Made by a program: the position numbers and the translations under genes. Under the pieces are notes generated by a model. The model ran no database searches. It saw only the letters and a list, made by a program, of their open reading frames with translations, and had not been told where the DNA came from. This document shows, piece after piece, positions 51,111 to 63,379 of a stretch of DNA of 64,000 nucleotides (position 1 is its first letter; each line of letters begins with the position of its first letter). This DNA comes from Actinernus sp. WN-2022. Taxonomy: Eukaryota > Cnidaria > Anthozoa > Actiniaria > Actinernidae. The stretch lies in NCBI GenBank assembly GCA_030867875.1, contig JAOWCC010001634.1, positions 36,413,867 to 36,477,866 on the forward strand, in the 5' to 3' direction.

Positions 51111-51341
51111 CTTTTTAGCCTGTCAATCAAAACAAATTTGGCTTGCCAGTCAGCAAAAAACATCCTCACAAACTCTGTTAAATTAAGCTAAATTATAGAG
51201 TTTTCAAAAAATTGCCATTCCTTTAGTTTTAAAGATATGAACCTAAAACTTGGGCTATTTACTAATTTTGGCTTGCTCTTTCCATTTCTGGCATTCATGT
51301 TGTTCTAGCGCCAAATTTGTTTTGATTGACAGACTAAAAAG
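51111..51341. mobile_element. ~231-bp MITE with ~30-bp inverted ends
   Basis: CTTTTTAGCCTGTCAATCAA at the left is mirrored by TTGATTGACAGACTAAAAAG at the right, and AACAAATTTGGC / GCCAAATTTGTT extends the arms. It abuts the preceding fold-back element. Confidence 0.8.
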
Positions 51342-51749
51342 CTCACGTGACCAGGTCCTGCAAAGGGCCTATTCATTCGACGATAATGCCGTCCAGTGAC
51401 GTCAAAACAGATTAAAATTTTAATTTATGCAAATAAAAATGCCACGGCGTCTGTAAAGAGTTCGTTGGGTCAGAAAAACAAAGCTCTCGCCTTGAGAAAT
51501 TATTTGAGGTTAAAATTAAGTCAAAATTAACACCCTACCTATCTACATCCATTTGCTTCTCAAGTGCCTCTTAAATGTACGGCTGTGAAACCCTTTTTGA
51601 AGCAACAAACTCCATCTGCCGTTCCGTTCGAGACAGGAAGAGATTACCTTTGTAAATTTAATATTATAGAAATAATACTCCAGATTTTAGGGAATTTCTG
51701 AAGAACATAAAGCAACGACTAAAAGACACAAAACTACAAATTTGGTTAA

Positions 51750-52378
51750 GTGACTGATATATTTAATGACCAACGACAGAATCCAAACCAGAGTAACAAA
51801 CTACGAGTTTATCGAACATTCAAAACGAAGTATGGATTCGAAAACTATTTGGATCTTGTCAGAAGCATCACAATTACGTTCACCAAATTAAGAATAAGCA
51901 ATCATTGCCTTCAAATTGAAAAAGGAAGACACCTTAAACCTTATCTAAAACCAGAAGAACGAATTTGCCCAACATGCTAACAAGAAATGGAAGACGAAAT
52001 TCACTTCCTGCTGAGATGCAAAACTTACCAGACAATCAGGCATTATTTCTTATCCTCCTTAAAAACTCTAACGAAATTAGATAGCAGAAAAATGACAGAA
52101 ACATAACTATTTTCGGTAATCATTGATCCCCCGAGACAAGTCACAACAGTAGCAGCAAAATATGTTTATGATTATATGGACATGCGATCCACCATACTTT
52201 CAGCACAAATAATGTAAGCTAATTTAATGATAACTATATATATATTATATTTTTAAGATTAAAGAACAATCTATCCGTCATTAACCAACTTTTTAAATTT
52301 GTTAGCAGTCATCTGATGTACCAATGTAGTACAAAGAGCTAATGAATAAAGTCTGTCTGTCTGTCTGTCTACAAACAC
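51750..52378 (+). mobile_element. LINE 3'-end fragment with (GTCT)n tail
   Basis: The frame at 51750-51980 and its continuation past a stop encode a reverse-transcriptase C-terminus: KLRISNHCLQIEKGRHLKP, then CPTC...EDEIHFLLRCKTY, the terminal zinc-knuckle block common in non-LTR elements. A TAA interrupts CPTC-QEMEDE. An untranslated part follows and ends in (GTCT)4 near 52360, the usual tail. Confidence 0.75.
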
Positions 52379-52982
52379 GCTTGGCACAAATGACCCTAAA
52401 ATCTATCACTTTGCTATATTTTCAAAAGTTTCCAAAATAGAAGATTGAATTTTTGTGGGATGATGAAGACCGACGACCTAAACAAAATCCGATGATTTGA
52501 TCTACCGTAGACATCTTGATGACGTCACAGTTACGTCATGTATCCATTTATAATAGGTTTCTCGATGTTTTCAATTACCTTGAACATCAGTAAATTTTAT
52601 ATTTTTGATTTCCCATCATGTCGACAATAAAGAAATCGATTGGTTAAGAGGGAGAAAAGTTATTGAATTTTGAATTTTGGTAATTTTCCCGCGAAAATTT
52701 GGCGGGAAATATTCAATACAGAACCATTTACAAAATAACTTCTTCATTCATCTTTTAGAGTTTAAAATATTTGTTTACGACAATCTAGCAATCAAAAGAG
52801 TAAATCGGTACCCACAACCGTATGTTTTTAGAATTTTCAATTTTTGAGAGGAAATACTTTAAAATTCCCAGTGAAAAAGAGGAAACGTCATTATGACGTC
52901 ATATATTTTTGAAAACGTCTTTTAAAAATAACTATTCAAGTATTTTTCGGGTTTTAAAGAGGAACTGTACTTACTGTACACT

Positions 52983-55900
52983 GAATAGTATCCTATTCTC
53001 ATCGGTCTCACCCGTACTCATTGAGTTACGGATATCCGGCGGCCGCTCCCAGTCCTTGAATGCAGGAGAAGGAGTCACCCAATAGGGTGGGTGGGAAGGG
53101 AAAGGACCGGAAGCAGCCGCCATATGGAGTAGGATGAGGAGAGATGAGAAAAGGATATAGAGGCTGGCGAACTCCGTGCCGAATACGGCCACCTCGCTCA
53201 AATGGTGAGGTGATTCTGTAGGTTGTGCCCTCTTATTCGTACTTGGGTAAGACCGCTGAGAATAGTATCCTATTCTCATCGGTCTCACCCGTACTCATTG
53301 AGTTACGGATATCCGGCGGCCACAGTAATCTTAGAATGCCAACGATCATAACATGGTTATATAACCTAAACCCCGCAAAGCCGGACAACCCAACACTCAA
53401 ACCTCAAACCTCCGAGACCCACAGAGGCCCAGAACTGAAAACGGCTAAATAGGTTGAGAACTTCCGGTGACAAAACTATTGGGGTCCCTCAAGGCCAGCA
53501 TAGACACATCGTGGCCCCTAAGCATAGAACTGAGGAAATCTAGGGATGTGGGTGTTACCAGCTGCCAACCCCTGGGCTGCGCGTGCGTAAAGGCGTTGCC
53601 GTCATGGCGAATCCAGGCGAGAAAACGGTCGTTAACGCGAGTAGGGTCGAACCCCTGAGTTAGTTCCCAGTAATGAAAGAGCGAGCTTGGCTTGAAACGC
53701 TTAGATGATCGCTGGGAAAAGAAACAAGCGAGTAAAAAATAGCGCAGCCCAGAGGATGACAGCCTTAAACCTCAGTAATCCGAGAGGGAATTAGACTCCC
53801 CTTTTAAAGCTGTCACTCTCGAGCGAGAAAATGAAAAGGCGTGGCGAAAGCAAATGAGGTAACCCAAAAATTGAGGAATGCGGAGTAGTATTACCAAAAA
53901 AGGCAGGAGAAACAATATAAGCTGAAACACAGCTAAAACAATGGTAATAAACGGTAATAAACAAATGAATGCCAGGCCAGGGCACAACAGGAACACTGAG
54001 CGGGACAACCAGTGAGGATAATTGCAATGGAAAGCAAGATAATACCCAATTAGCGAGAGGTACTTGACCAATGCACAATAATTGAAACTGTTGTTAATAT
54101 GAACAAGCCAAATAAACCAAGAGTGTACCACGACGTACGCGGAAAGGGGCAACGAACTGCCAAATGAAGGAACAATGAGTTAAATCGATATACGATCTGC
54201 ACGGAAAGAGCGCAGTGTAAACATATTTCGCAAAAAGCGCTCACATAATACATGCACTAAAATACAGTATGCCCATAATAGTAATGAGGGAACAAATAGC
54301 CCAACACACCCCATGACTAAAACAAAAAGTGTGGCGTAGAAAAACTACCGAGACCGCTCATATAACACATGCACTAAAATACAGCATGCCAAAAATAGTA
54401 ATGAGGGAACAAATAACTCAACACATATCATGATTTATAAGAGAAGAACGGCGTAGAAAACTTTCGCCGAGACCACTCACATATGAACACATGCATTACA
54501 ATACAGTATGCCAATAACAGTAATGAGGGAACAAATAGCCCAACACATCTAATGATTGATACGACAAGAGCGGCTTAGAAAAAATTTCGCCGAGACCGCT
54601 CACCTAACACATGCATTACAATAAGCATGCCAGTAACAACCATGAGGAAACAAATAGGCAAACACATCCCATGACTTATACGGCGGAGAAGAGCGGCTAG
54701 AAACATTTTCGCCGAGACCGCTCACATAACACATGCAATACAATACAATAAGTATGCCAATAACAGTAATGAGGGAACAAATAGCCCAACACATCTAATG
54801 ATTTATACGAGAAGAGCGGCTTAGAAACATTTTTCGCCGAGACCGCTCACATAACACATGCATTACAATAAGCATGCTAATAACAGCCATGAGGGAACAA
54901 ATAGCCAAACACATCCCATGACTTATACGAGAAGAGCGGGTTAGAAATATTTTCGCCGAGACCGCTCACATAACACATGCATTAGAATAAGCATGCCAAT
55001 AACAGCCATGAGGGAACAAAGAGCCAAACACATCCCATGACTTATACGAGAAGAGCGGGTTATAAATATTTTCGCCGAGACCGCTCACATAACACATGCA
55101 TTACAATAAGCATGCCAATAACAGCCATGAGGGAACAAATAGCCAAACACATCCCATGACTTATACGAGAAGAGCGGGTTATAAATATTTTCGCCGAGAC
55201 CGCTCACATAACACATGCATTACAATAAGCATGCCAATAACAGCCATGAGGGAACAAATAGCCAAACACATCCCATGACTTATACGAGAAGAGCGGCTTA
55301 GAAACATTTTTCGCCGAGACCGCTCACATAACACATGCATTACAATAAGCATGCCAATAACAGCCATGAGGGAACAAATAGCCAAACACATCCCATGACT
55401 TATACGAGAAGAGCGGCTTAGAAACATTTTTCGCCGAGACCGCTCACATAACACATGCATTACAATAAGCATGCCAATAACAGCCATGAGGGAACAAATA
55501 GCCAAACACATCCCATGACTTATACGAGAAGAGCGGCTTAGAAACATTTTTCGCCGAGACCGCTCATATAACACATGCATTACAATAAGCATGCCAATAA
55601 CAGCCATGAGGGAACAAATAGCCAAACACATCCCATGACTTATACGAGAAGAGCGGCTTAGAAACATTTTTCGCCGAGACCGCTCACATAACGCATGCAT
55701 TACAATAAGCATGCCAATAACAGCCATGAGGGAACAAATAGCCAACACATCCCATGACTTATACGAGAAGAGCGGCTTAGAAACATTTTTTGCCGAGACC
55801 GCTCACATAACACATGCACACAAGAAGCCGATAAACGCGAGAACGGCGACAAAATAAAGAAACACGAATGGAAATAGTTTAACACCTGGGTTAGCTTGAG

Positions 55901-56103
55901 CCGGTGGAGTGTCTTCGGTTTGTACTTGGGGAGCCAAGACATTCATAAATGGATGCTATGGTGGGTGGAAAACCTGCTTGGCCATAATACCACAGACGAG
56001 AGGACTACCAGATGTCGAAGGTTTGGCGACCTCGCTCAAATGGTGAGGTGATTCTGTAGGTTGTGCCCTCTTATTCGTACTTGGGTAAGACCGCTGAGAA
56101 TAG
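52983..56103 (-). mobile_element. Split-direct-repeat element, Ngaro/DIRS-like, non-autonomous
   Basis: Two exact repeats are arranged as split pairs. Block B (62 bp) lies at 52983-53044 and 53260-53321; block A (75 bp) lies at 53191-53265 and 56029-56103. Read on the minus strand the order is A, internal region, B, A, spacer, B, which is the A1-internal-B1-A2-B2 layout of Ngaro-type tyrosine-recombinase retroelements. The internal region carries no reverse transcriptase or recombinase and is largely a 120-bp satellite, so the copy is non-autonomous or the arrangement is coincidental. Confidence 0.45.
54238..55818. repeat. 120-bp satellite, about 13 copies
   Basis: CGCTCACATAACACATGCAT recurs every 120 bp in the right half (55201, 55321, 55441, 55561, 55681); older, more diverged and slightly shorter units lie to the left. 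The unit also holds AACAGCCATGAGGGAACAAA and ACTTATACGAGAAGAGCGG. Since 120 is 40 codons, one minus-strand frame (55179-55748) stays open as a 40-residue repeat; I regard this as a consequence of the period. Confidence 0.95.
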
Positions 56104-56693
56104 CCGCAATATGGTCTTTTTATGTTTCTTCAATTTAGAAAGCATGACTGATGTCAGACCCATGACGTCAGAAAATGTGACGTCACAGGAAACTTCAGTT
56201 CTTAATAACTCAGCAAATATTTATCGTAGAGACTTTAAAATTGCGGCAATCAAAAACACATATTTATGTTGTTGTCATAACATGCTTTATTTCATACGTA
56301 TAGGTAACGCAGAATTTGACCTTAAAAGGAGTCGTTCGTTATGACGTCACACCAACGTCAATATACAAACGTGTTTGATCCTAAAGACGTTATTTCATTT
56401 TAATATTAACATACGAAACTTTCGTTAAATTTGACAGCGAATTAAACAAGATGTGCTGGTTTATATATTTTTGGCTCGCTTTTAGTGATCGATTTTGAGG
56501 TAACTTATGCCAGGCGTGAAAAGTTTTAAGTGCTTTTTTAGGGGGGTCATCAAAATTTTGACATACCTGTCATGTAAAATGAAATTGCTGTTGTCGTCTT
56601 CGGACTTTTAATTCTTAATTGTTTGTCTCTTGGCTGCAAGTTTATTAGTGCATGTTATACACTATTGAGTGCTCACCCTCGTAAAATAAAGTC

Positions 56694-56741
<48 letters not shown>

Positions 56742-57059
56742 GGTCCTCACTTCGGATCCAACGTATTTTTACAGGATTTGTGTTCACGGTATTTGCTTAT
56801 ATATTTTCTATTCATAGGGGGTCCTATAACTTTTAACAAGAGAAGCAGATGAAATAACCCCACCCCCTAAGCCATAAATAATGAACACTCCCTAAGGGCT
56901 TTTCAAGTGATCTATCGAAGTGGCGGAGTATTCTGTAGTTGTACCCAAATGGATTACTCTCAGTTACGGGAAAGAACAGTTCCCTGAAGAGCCGGTAGCG
57001 ACAGTTTTACCACAGGCTACGCAAGCGTAAGGTTTTGATTAACCGTTTATTTTGCCCAA
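56104..57059. other. No gene seen; (ATT)n microsatellite
   Basis: AT-rich DNA with several TGACGTCA words (around 56163-56185 and 56341). A pure (ATT)n tract at about 56696-56740 follows a LINE-like AATAAAGTC end. No domain-bearing frame was found. Confidence 0.5.
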
Positions 57060-57297
57060 ATTAGGAGTGCCGTGCCCACGTTAGGAGTGCCGTGCCCAAG
57101 TTAGGAGTGCCGTGTCCAAGTTAGGAGTGTCGTGCCGAGTTAGGAGTGCCGTGTCCAAGTTAAGAGTTCCGTGTCCAAGTTAAGAGTGTCGTGTCCAAGT
57201 TAAGAGTGCCGTGTCCAAGTTAGGAGTGCCGTGTCCAAGTTAGGAGTGCCGTGTCCAAGTTAGGAGTGCCGTGTCCAAGGTAGGAGTGCTATGCCCA
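57060..57297. repeat. 20-bp minisatellite, ~12 copies
   Basis: The unit GTTAGGAGTGCCGTGTCCAA repeats without spacing, with single-base variants (GCCC/GTCC, GGAG/AGAG). The flanks are single-copy. Confidence 0.95.
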
Positions 57298-58574
57298 AAA
57301 TGCTCGTCGTGTAGGCCGGGCTTCAGTTTATCGCACGAGGCCCACTATTCCAACTCAAATCCCACTATATATATATTTCAAATAAAATTTAATACAAACG
57401 GTCACGTAAACAAATTGTTCGCGAAATCTTCGTTAGCGCAGAAAACATTTATTTCGACATTTAATTGTTGTTTAGAAAAAACTTCGGTAAAGCAGAATAG
57501 GTTTTTAGTCTCAAAGTTTCGAGTCCAATATTTCAACTAAACTAGTGACGAGCTGTTCCTTTGATATTCCATTAACTTGAGTATCAGGCCCTTTTTTTTT
57601 GGGGGGGGGGGGAGGAGGGGGAGAATGGGGAGAGGGGAGGAGAAAGAGAAAGAAAAGGGCCCGACACAATTCCATTCATTGACTCGTGTTCAACATTAGT
57701 CCAGTCATTTTACGAAAAAAAGTAGGTCAACCTACCACTAATTGCAACAGAAGGTTTTTCTGCATAATATAATCTGGAATACCGTCTAGAACAACATACT
57801 AAAAGTCTACATGAATCTATTTAGGGGAACATCCTCAAAATCGACTTTTTTTGAAGTCCAGTGTTGGATTGTCATGAAAACGAGGCTCTGTACCGGAAGT
57901 TGTATTATTATGCCTTTGAATGCCTTGTAATTGCCTGAAATCTTCTAGAATTGTGGTTAAGAGAGAGTATAACGATCTAGAAACAGGGATCGGGGGGGGG
58001 GGGGGGGGGATGCAGGCATTAAAAGAGGGGAGGGGATGGTAGTGCCGGACAAAGTGCGACCAGTTTATAAACCCATTGGTAAGATTTGTTATCTATATTT
58101 TCTGATTTCAATTGCATGCATGATCATACCCTCTATAACATAAAAAAAGTCTACAGAAATCCAATGAAGGCAAAGTGCTTAAAATCAACACTAAATATAT
58201 ATGCGTTCACTTTTCAACATCATGAAAACGAGACTAAAAATAAAAATATTTTGTGCTTTTGATAAGACTTAAAACATTGTGAAAGCTGTGTTTTCTGGAG
58301 TGGGAAAGCATTTAGGCTGATTCTAACATTTTGACACCTTTTCAAAATTCGTACCGCTGGCAAGTTGCATCTGCAGGCTCAACTTAGCCAGTATGGTATG
58401 GCGTATAACATGACATGTATCTAAAAATGACAAATATACGGCCATCTACAAAGTCAATAGGTTATGAACCAAGCCCGGTTACAATTTAAAATTTTAAAAC
58501 CACAGTGTTTAATTTAGATTGAGAGTTAATACTTTCATGAAACAAGAATAGCGTGTAACAAACAATACAATACA
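57298..58574. other. No gene seen; G-rich tracts
   Basis: Two G-rich tracts (about 57599-57640 and 57991-58010) stand out in AT-rich DNA. The frame at 57271-57540 begins in the minisatellite and has no domain. Nothing else is recognisable. Confidence 0.45.
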
Positions 58575-60253
58575 ATATTCTTTATTTACAGAGGGAAGAC
58601 ACATTAACCTTACATAGTTATCTAACATGCGGCCCTCTATGTTACAAATAAAACGTAATGGAAAGGAAAGGAAGTATGGGCAAAAATTAACGCACGAGCT
58701 GCAACATTACAAGATATAATGAATAATTGGAATCAATATAAATGGAATCAATATAAAATAAAAACAAATATACTTACTAGAAGACTATGCGCAATGGAAG
58801 GGGCTATGCCCTGGACGTGGCGCCATAAATGCAGCAACAGTGAAGCAAGGAGCGACAGTTATAGCAGAGGAGCTCCTCTAGATGGTTAACAGAGGAGATG
58901 AGCGGAAGAAAAAACGTTACGAACCTTAAGCTTAATATAAGCCAGCCTGGTAGGCAAAGTATCAGAGCGTAGTAGTAGATGTTGCAAGCTGCTTGAAGTC
59001 AGGATCCAAGGAATTGAATAGAATAGCAGCGCTATAAGCCAGAGTACGCTTGCCAGAATTACTGCGAGGGTAAGGTACAGCGAGGCGATGCATGCTGGCT
59101 CTGGTGCAGCGGCCAGAAGCTCTACGAGTAGTAGAGAGGAAATGGAACATGTTCTTAAAACATGTAGGTGCATCAGGATTAAGAAATGTGCTGAAGAGAA
59201 GTGGAAGTTTCCTACATTTAATCAGGTCGGTGATCAGAACCCACTGAAGCTGGGAGAACAGTGGGTTGACAAAAGTCGGCATCCAAGAGTATGCGGGCAG
59301 CGCGTTTTTGAAGGCGAAGAAGCCGCATGCATGTGGAGCAGTTGCCCCAAGCAGCATAACAATAGATGAAATGGTTATGGATGCGTGAATGATAGAAGCG
59401 CAATGCACATTCATAGGCGAGGAAAGGCTTAATGCGACGAAGAAGAGACAGTCTACTGCTGATGATGGCGCAGATGTTGTCGACGTGGTGTTCCCAGGAC
59501 ATGAAACTCTAAAGTGACGCCTAGTATCCTGGCGTGGTCGACCTGCTCGATACTGTTACCGTCGACTACCACATTTGATGTAGGCAAGGTAGCGTACTGA
59601 GAGGAAGTGACAAGTAGAGTCTTGGTCTTAGATATGTTGAGTGCCATTTTGTTTCGCCTTGTCCATGAAGACACAGCTAAGGCGACTTCATTCAATTGAG
59701 AACTGACAGTGGAGATAGAGTGGCCAGAAGTGAGTATAGTGTGTTGTCGGCAAACATTGTCTGGTAGGTGTTGGAGGATAGCTGCAAAGGTAGGTCATTA
59801 ATAAATATCAGAAAGAAAAGCGGCCCGAGGATGCTGCTTGTGGTACACCTACAGACACTGGAAGTGCGTCCGACAGAGTGTCCCGGAATAGGGTTCTCTG
59901 GGTACGCCCACAGATAGGAACAGAATCACACGATAGTCGAGGGGGACAGCCATAGACACGGAGCTTGTAGAGTAGTGTATTGTGATCGACTAGGTCAAAT
60001 GATTTTTCAGATCGATGAGGAGAAGTCCATTTAGGAGTTTGTTATCTATATTGCTCAGTATCTTGTCCGAGAGATCAGCGATGGCCAGCTCACATGAACG
60101 AAATCTTCTAAAGCCGAACTGTGAGTCTGTTAGGAGCTCGTGCTGAGCAAGAAAGTCGTAAAAAGATAAGTGTACGTGGCGCTCTAGGACTTTAGAGACC
60201 ACGGATATAGGCCGCTTAGAATTTATCACAATAACCATGAATGAAACATCCAA
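58575..60253 (-). mobile_element. Degenerate CR1/Jockey-like LINE
   Basis: On the minus strand, RPISVVSKVLERHVH, LLTDSQFGFRRFRSCELAI and GLLLIDLK (60250-59990) are reverse-transcriptase fingers and palm. The catalytic box reads MFADNTLYS near 59750, with the second Asp replaced by Asn. The thumb and C-terminus follow in several frames down to 58890. The 3' end is an (ATTGT)n-like tail at 58565-58580. Frameshifts and the catalytic change show it is inactive. Confidence 0.8.
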
Positions 60254-60287
60254 TTTGAGAATCAGCCGATATATACAGGGCGATTAT

Positions 60288-60910
60288 GTTAATAATAATA
60301 ATACAATTTCTATAGAATAATATAGCTTATAATACTAATAACAAAAATAATAATCATAGCTAAAATTGATATAACGAGTTTAAAAAAATTGAAAAATAAA
60401 CACTAATTACAAATCATAAGCAATCTTAAAAAGGTATGTTTTAAGCCTGGATTTGAAAGTATTAACATTCTCAGAAGATCTGATGTTTAGTGGAAGATCG
60501 TTTCATAACTTGGGAACGTGCACAGACAAAACTCGGTGTACATAGTTCTTTAATTTATAAGATATGCAATTTAGGCGCAAAACAGACTTAGATGAACGCA
60601 GTAGTCTTCTTGGTTTGTGCAATTCTTGTAGGTAGAACGGAGCTAAATTATGTAGGGTCTTGAAAGTTATTGAATTGGAAACCAATGGAGCTTTCTGAAC
60701 AGAAGACCAAGGCTGAAGTATAAGAGACCGCTTGCGCGCTCTGCACGAACGGTTGCGATGAGGTTCCCCAAAAATGATGCGGCTGAACATGAAATAGCCA
60801 GTGAGTTGAGAGTGGCTGCCAATCGATCGATCGTAACACGATACAAGTGCGGATGCGGGGACAGGCGACGATAGATGCTAGAAATGTATGAAAACCGTGG
60901 CTGATAGGCT
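60288..60910 (-). mobile_element. LINE 3'-end fragment (L2/CR1-like) with (ATT)n tail
   Basis: The minus-strand frame contains FKTLHNLAPFYLQEL and RLNCISYKLKNYVHRVL followed by VHVPKL and a short terminal piece, the conserved C-terminal block of L2/CR1 reverse transcriptases. The tail is an (ATT)n run near 60290-60305. The 5' part is missing. Confidence 0.75.
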
Positions 60911-61489
60911 CGATTAATAAGCGTTTAGAGCAGTATTCAGTTTAACAAATAAAGAATCAAAGTCATAATTAATAACATTAACGGCTAAACCGTATCAAGA
61001 TAAGCGTGATAGGCATGGTATGTAATTTACGTGTATTAAACTTTATATCCAAAGTATGCACTATTTGAATAAATTATGTTTAAATGAAGTGTTTAAAATT
61101 GTTTAACAAGGCCAGTTAGTTAAGAGGTATGATTAACATTAGGACTTGTTTAAAATAGCATATCATCACAATATATTTATGCATTAGGCTAGCCTATGTG
61201 CTAGTTTATGTCAGTAAAGACCGCATTTAAATAGTTTAACGAGCTAGACCGTTAGGAAATATTAGATTGGTTATACATTACTGTATGATATAGAAATCGG
61301 ATTTTAGGCATAATGATGGTTAACAAAACATGTTTAAATATTGGCTTATGTATGAAGTATGCAGTAGCCCAGTAGTTCAAAGAATAAATTTAGATACAAG
61401 GTGTTGAGACTCTGTTAATAACATATAATTTACCTGTATAAACCTTTATATCCAATGCACTGTTTGAATAAGTTATGTCTAACTGTAGT

Positions 61490-61910
61490 AATAATAACAA
61501 TAATTACATTTATATAGTCCAAAAGCGCTTTACACCTAATTAAAAAAACTACATCTAATTTAAAAGTTACAAATACAGTAATATTAAAAAATCCTAAGTT
61601 AATTAAGCTAAAAACCATGATTAAAAATTACAATAAATTGTCGATATCCTTTTTTTTTAAAGGTATGTCTTAAGACTCTTCTGAAATAGCTCTATTGAAG
61701 GACTATATTTAATGTTAAAAGGCAATGAGTTCCATAGCTTTGGCGCACATACAGAAAAGGCTCTATAACCGTACGATTTAAGATTAAAAGTTGGCGCCTG
61801 TAACATTAACTTCGATGCAGATCTCAGGATGCGTTGTGGAGCAGCCCGAGATCAAAAATGTTAACAACAAGGATGTTTAGGTGATTAGAGGCAGTTAAAA
61901 GGTTTGATTG
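61490..61910 (-). mobile_element. LINE 3'-end remnant
   Basis: On the minus strand, RVIEPFLYVR-like and YGTHCLLTLN-like fragments, in line with the element at 60288, precede an AT-rich tail with ATAATAATAAC near 61490. It is too decayed for a confident family. Confidence 0.45.
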
Positions 61911-62130
61911 ACACGGACTAGTTTTAAATTAAGTTTCAAATTATTATAGTGGTAGTGGTAGAATCGTCTAGACAAGAAATCTCTCGAAAATCAGAAATAT
62001 AGATGGAATCAAATTTACCAATCATATGATTATATTTTCGAGCTTTATTTGGGTTTGTGGTCAGGCAATGTCTAAATACAAAAGTATCCCACATGGATTT
62101 GACAAAGCTAACGTGACCGGTGGATCTATA

Positions 62131-62255
62131 GATGGTTTGCACTCAATCTCCAGAGATTCAAAGGGCATGGCAGCCATGTTGGTGTACAGAACAAAAGAAG
62201 CTAACGAAGAATCTATTGTTAATTAACTGTACACCAACATGGCGGCTATGACGTA
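62131..62255. mobile_element. Partial MITE of the GTACACCAACATGGC family
   Basis: Begins TAGATGGTTTGCACTCAATC and contains GCCATGTTGGTGTAC and GTACACCAACATGGC as an inverted pair around AAGAAGCTAACGAAGAATC, the same order as the copy at 41773-41918 read in the opposite sense. The right end is incomplete. Confidence 0.75.
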
Positions 62256-62964
62256 ACATGTAAAGGATCCATACCTATTTCTAATAAAGTTGTCACGGAT
62301 GAGAGACAAGCAACAAAGGTTGTCATTATAACTGGCGGCAGTAATGCGGAATGGAATACGGTGTAGTCCATTCGAAAGAAACCATCAACATTATTCTTAA
62401 ACCTTTGCCAATTCACCAGACTTTTAGCAACAACCACAATCCATTTCGGTGTGGGTTTGTCGCTCAACGTTTGCGGTTTGTCCGGGACAACCTTATTTGA
62501 AACAGCTGTATACATCGATCGAGATTGAGTGACATATTTTAATAAATCATTGGCATACCTGACATTTTAATGTCGATATACAAATATTTGATATCACCAG
62601 AATAGCGCGTGGTGTTAGTCTGACGCCACAGGACCTAACAAAACACGGCCAGTGCACCACTTCAGTTTTACTGCAAATTATAGCCACTTTTTACAGGTCC
62701 TCTCATAAAAAAAACATATTCAATATGGGACTAAGAACAGCGTCTATCCAATCAATAATATATTTTATACATCACAGGGTACGTTCTGATTGGTAGACTG
62801 GTTGATTAACGGAAATAAAATATCGAAACTCTTGTAACAGATGCGAGGATCCCGGTAAATATAGAAAATGACAATAAAATACAACTGCAGAGCAGACGAA
62901 ATATCACATTCACCACAACAGTTGGTTGGTAATACTGAAAAGGCATCTAAAGAATGTCAAAAGA

Positions 62965-63295
62965 CGAGTAGGACAAGTTCTATCACGTGTGCAGCAAGTT
63001 ATATCACATGCACAGCAAGTTCGGTCACGTGTGCAGCAGGTTGTATCACATGTGCAGGAAGTCCTATCACGTATGCAGGGAGTCATCACATGTGCATCAA
63101 GTAACATCACGCGCGCAGCAAGTTATATCACATGCACAGCAACTTCGGTCACGTGTGCAGTAGGTTAATATCACATGTGCAGGAAGTCCCATCATGTAGG
63201 CAGGAAGTCACGTGCGCAGCAATTTACATCACGTGCGCAGCAATTTACATCATGTGCGCAGCAAGTTACATCACGTGCGCAGGAGTTCAGTCACG
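62965..63295. repeat. ~20-bp minisatellite with CACGTG-type words
   Basis: Units of about 20 bp follow the pattern TATCACGTGTGCAGCAAGTT, alternating CACGTG with CACATG and GTGCAG. About 16 diverged units end roughly 85 bp downstream (minus strand) of the actin-like gene's stop codon. Open frames here on both strands are repeat artefacts. Confidence 0.9.
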
Positions 63296-63379
63296 GCGAG
63301 CAGCAATTTTAATGATTGCCCTCTTTTGTGCTCAAAGATCAAAATTGGTTTTCTATCAAGGACTATTTCACATTGACTT

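Noticed and set aside
53772..54152. 126-aa hydrophobic membrane protein on the minus strand
   Set aside because: It adjoins diverged satellite and split-repeat sequence, a second overlapping frame is equally open, and the hydrophobicity comes from AT-rich composition.
55179..55748. Repeat membrane protein gene
   Set aside because: The 120-bp period automatically preserves frame, and there is no flanking gene structure.
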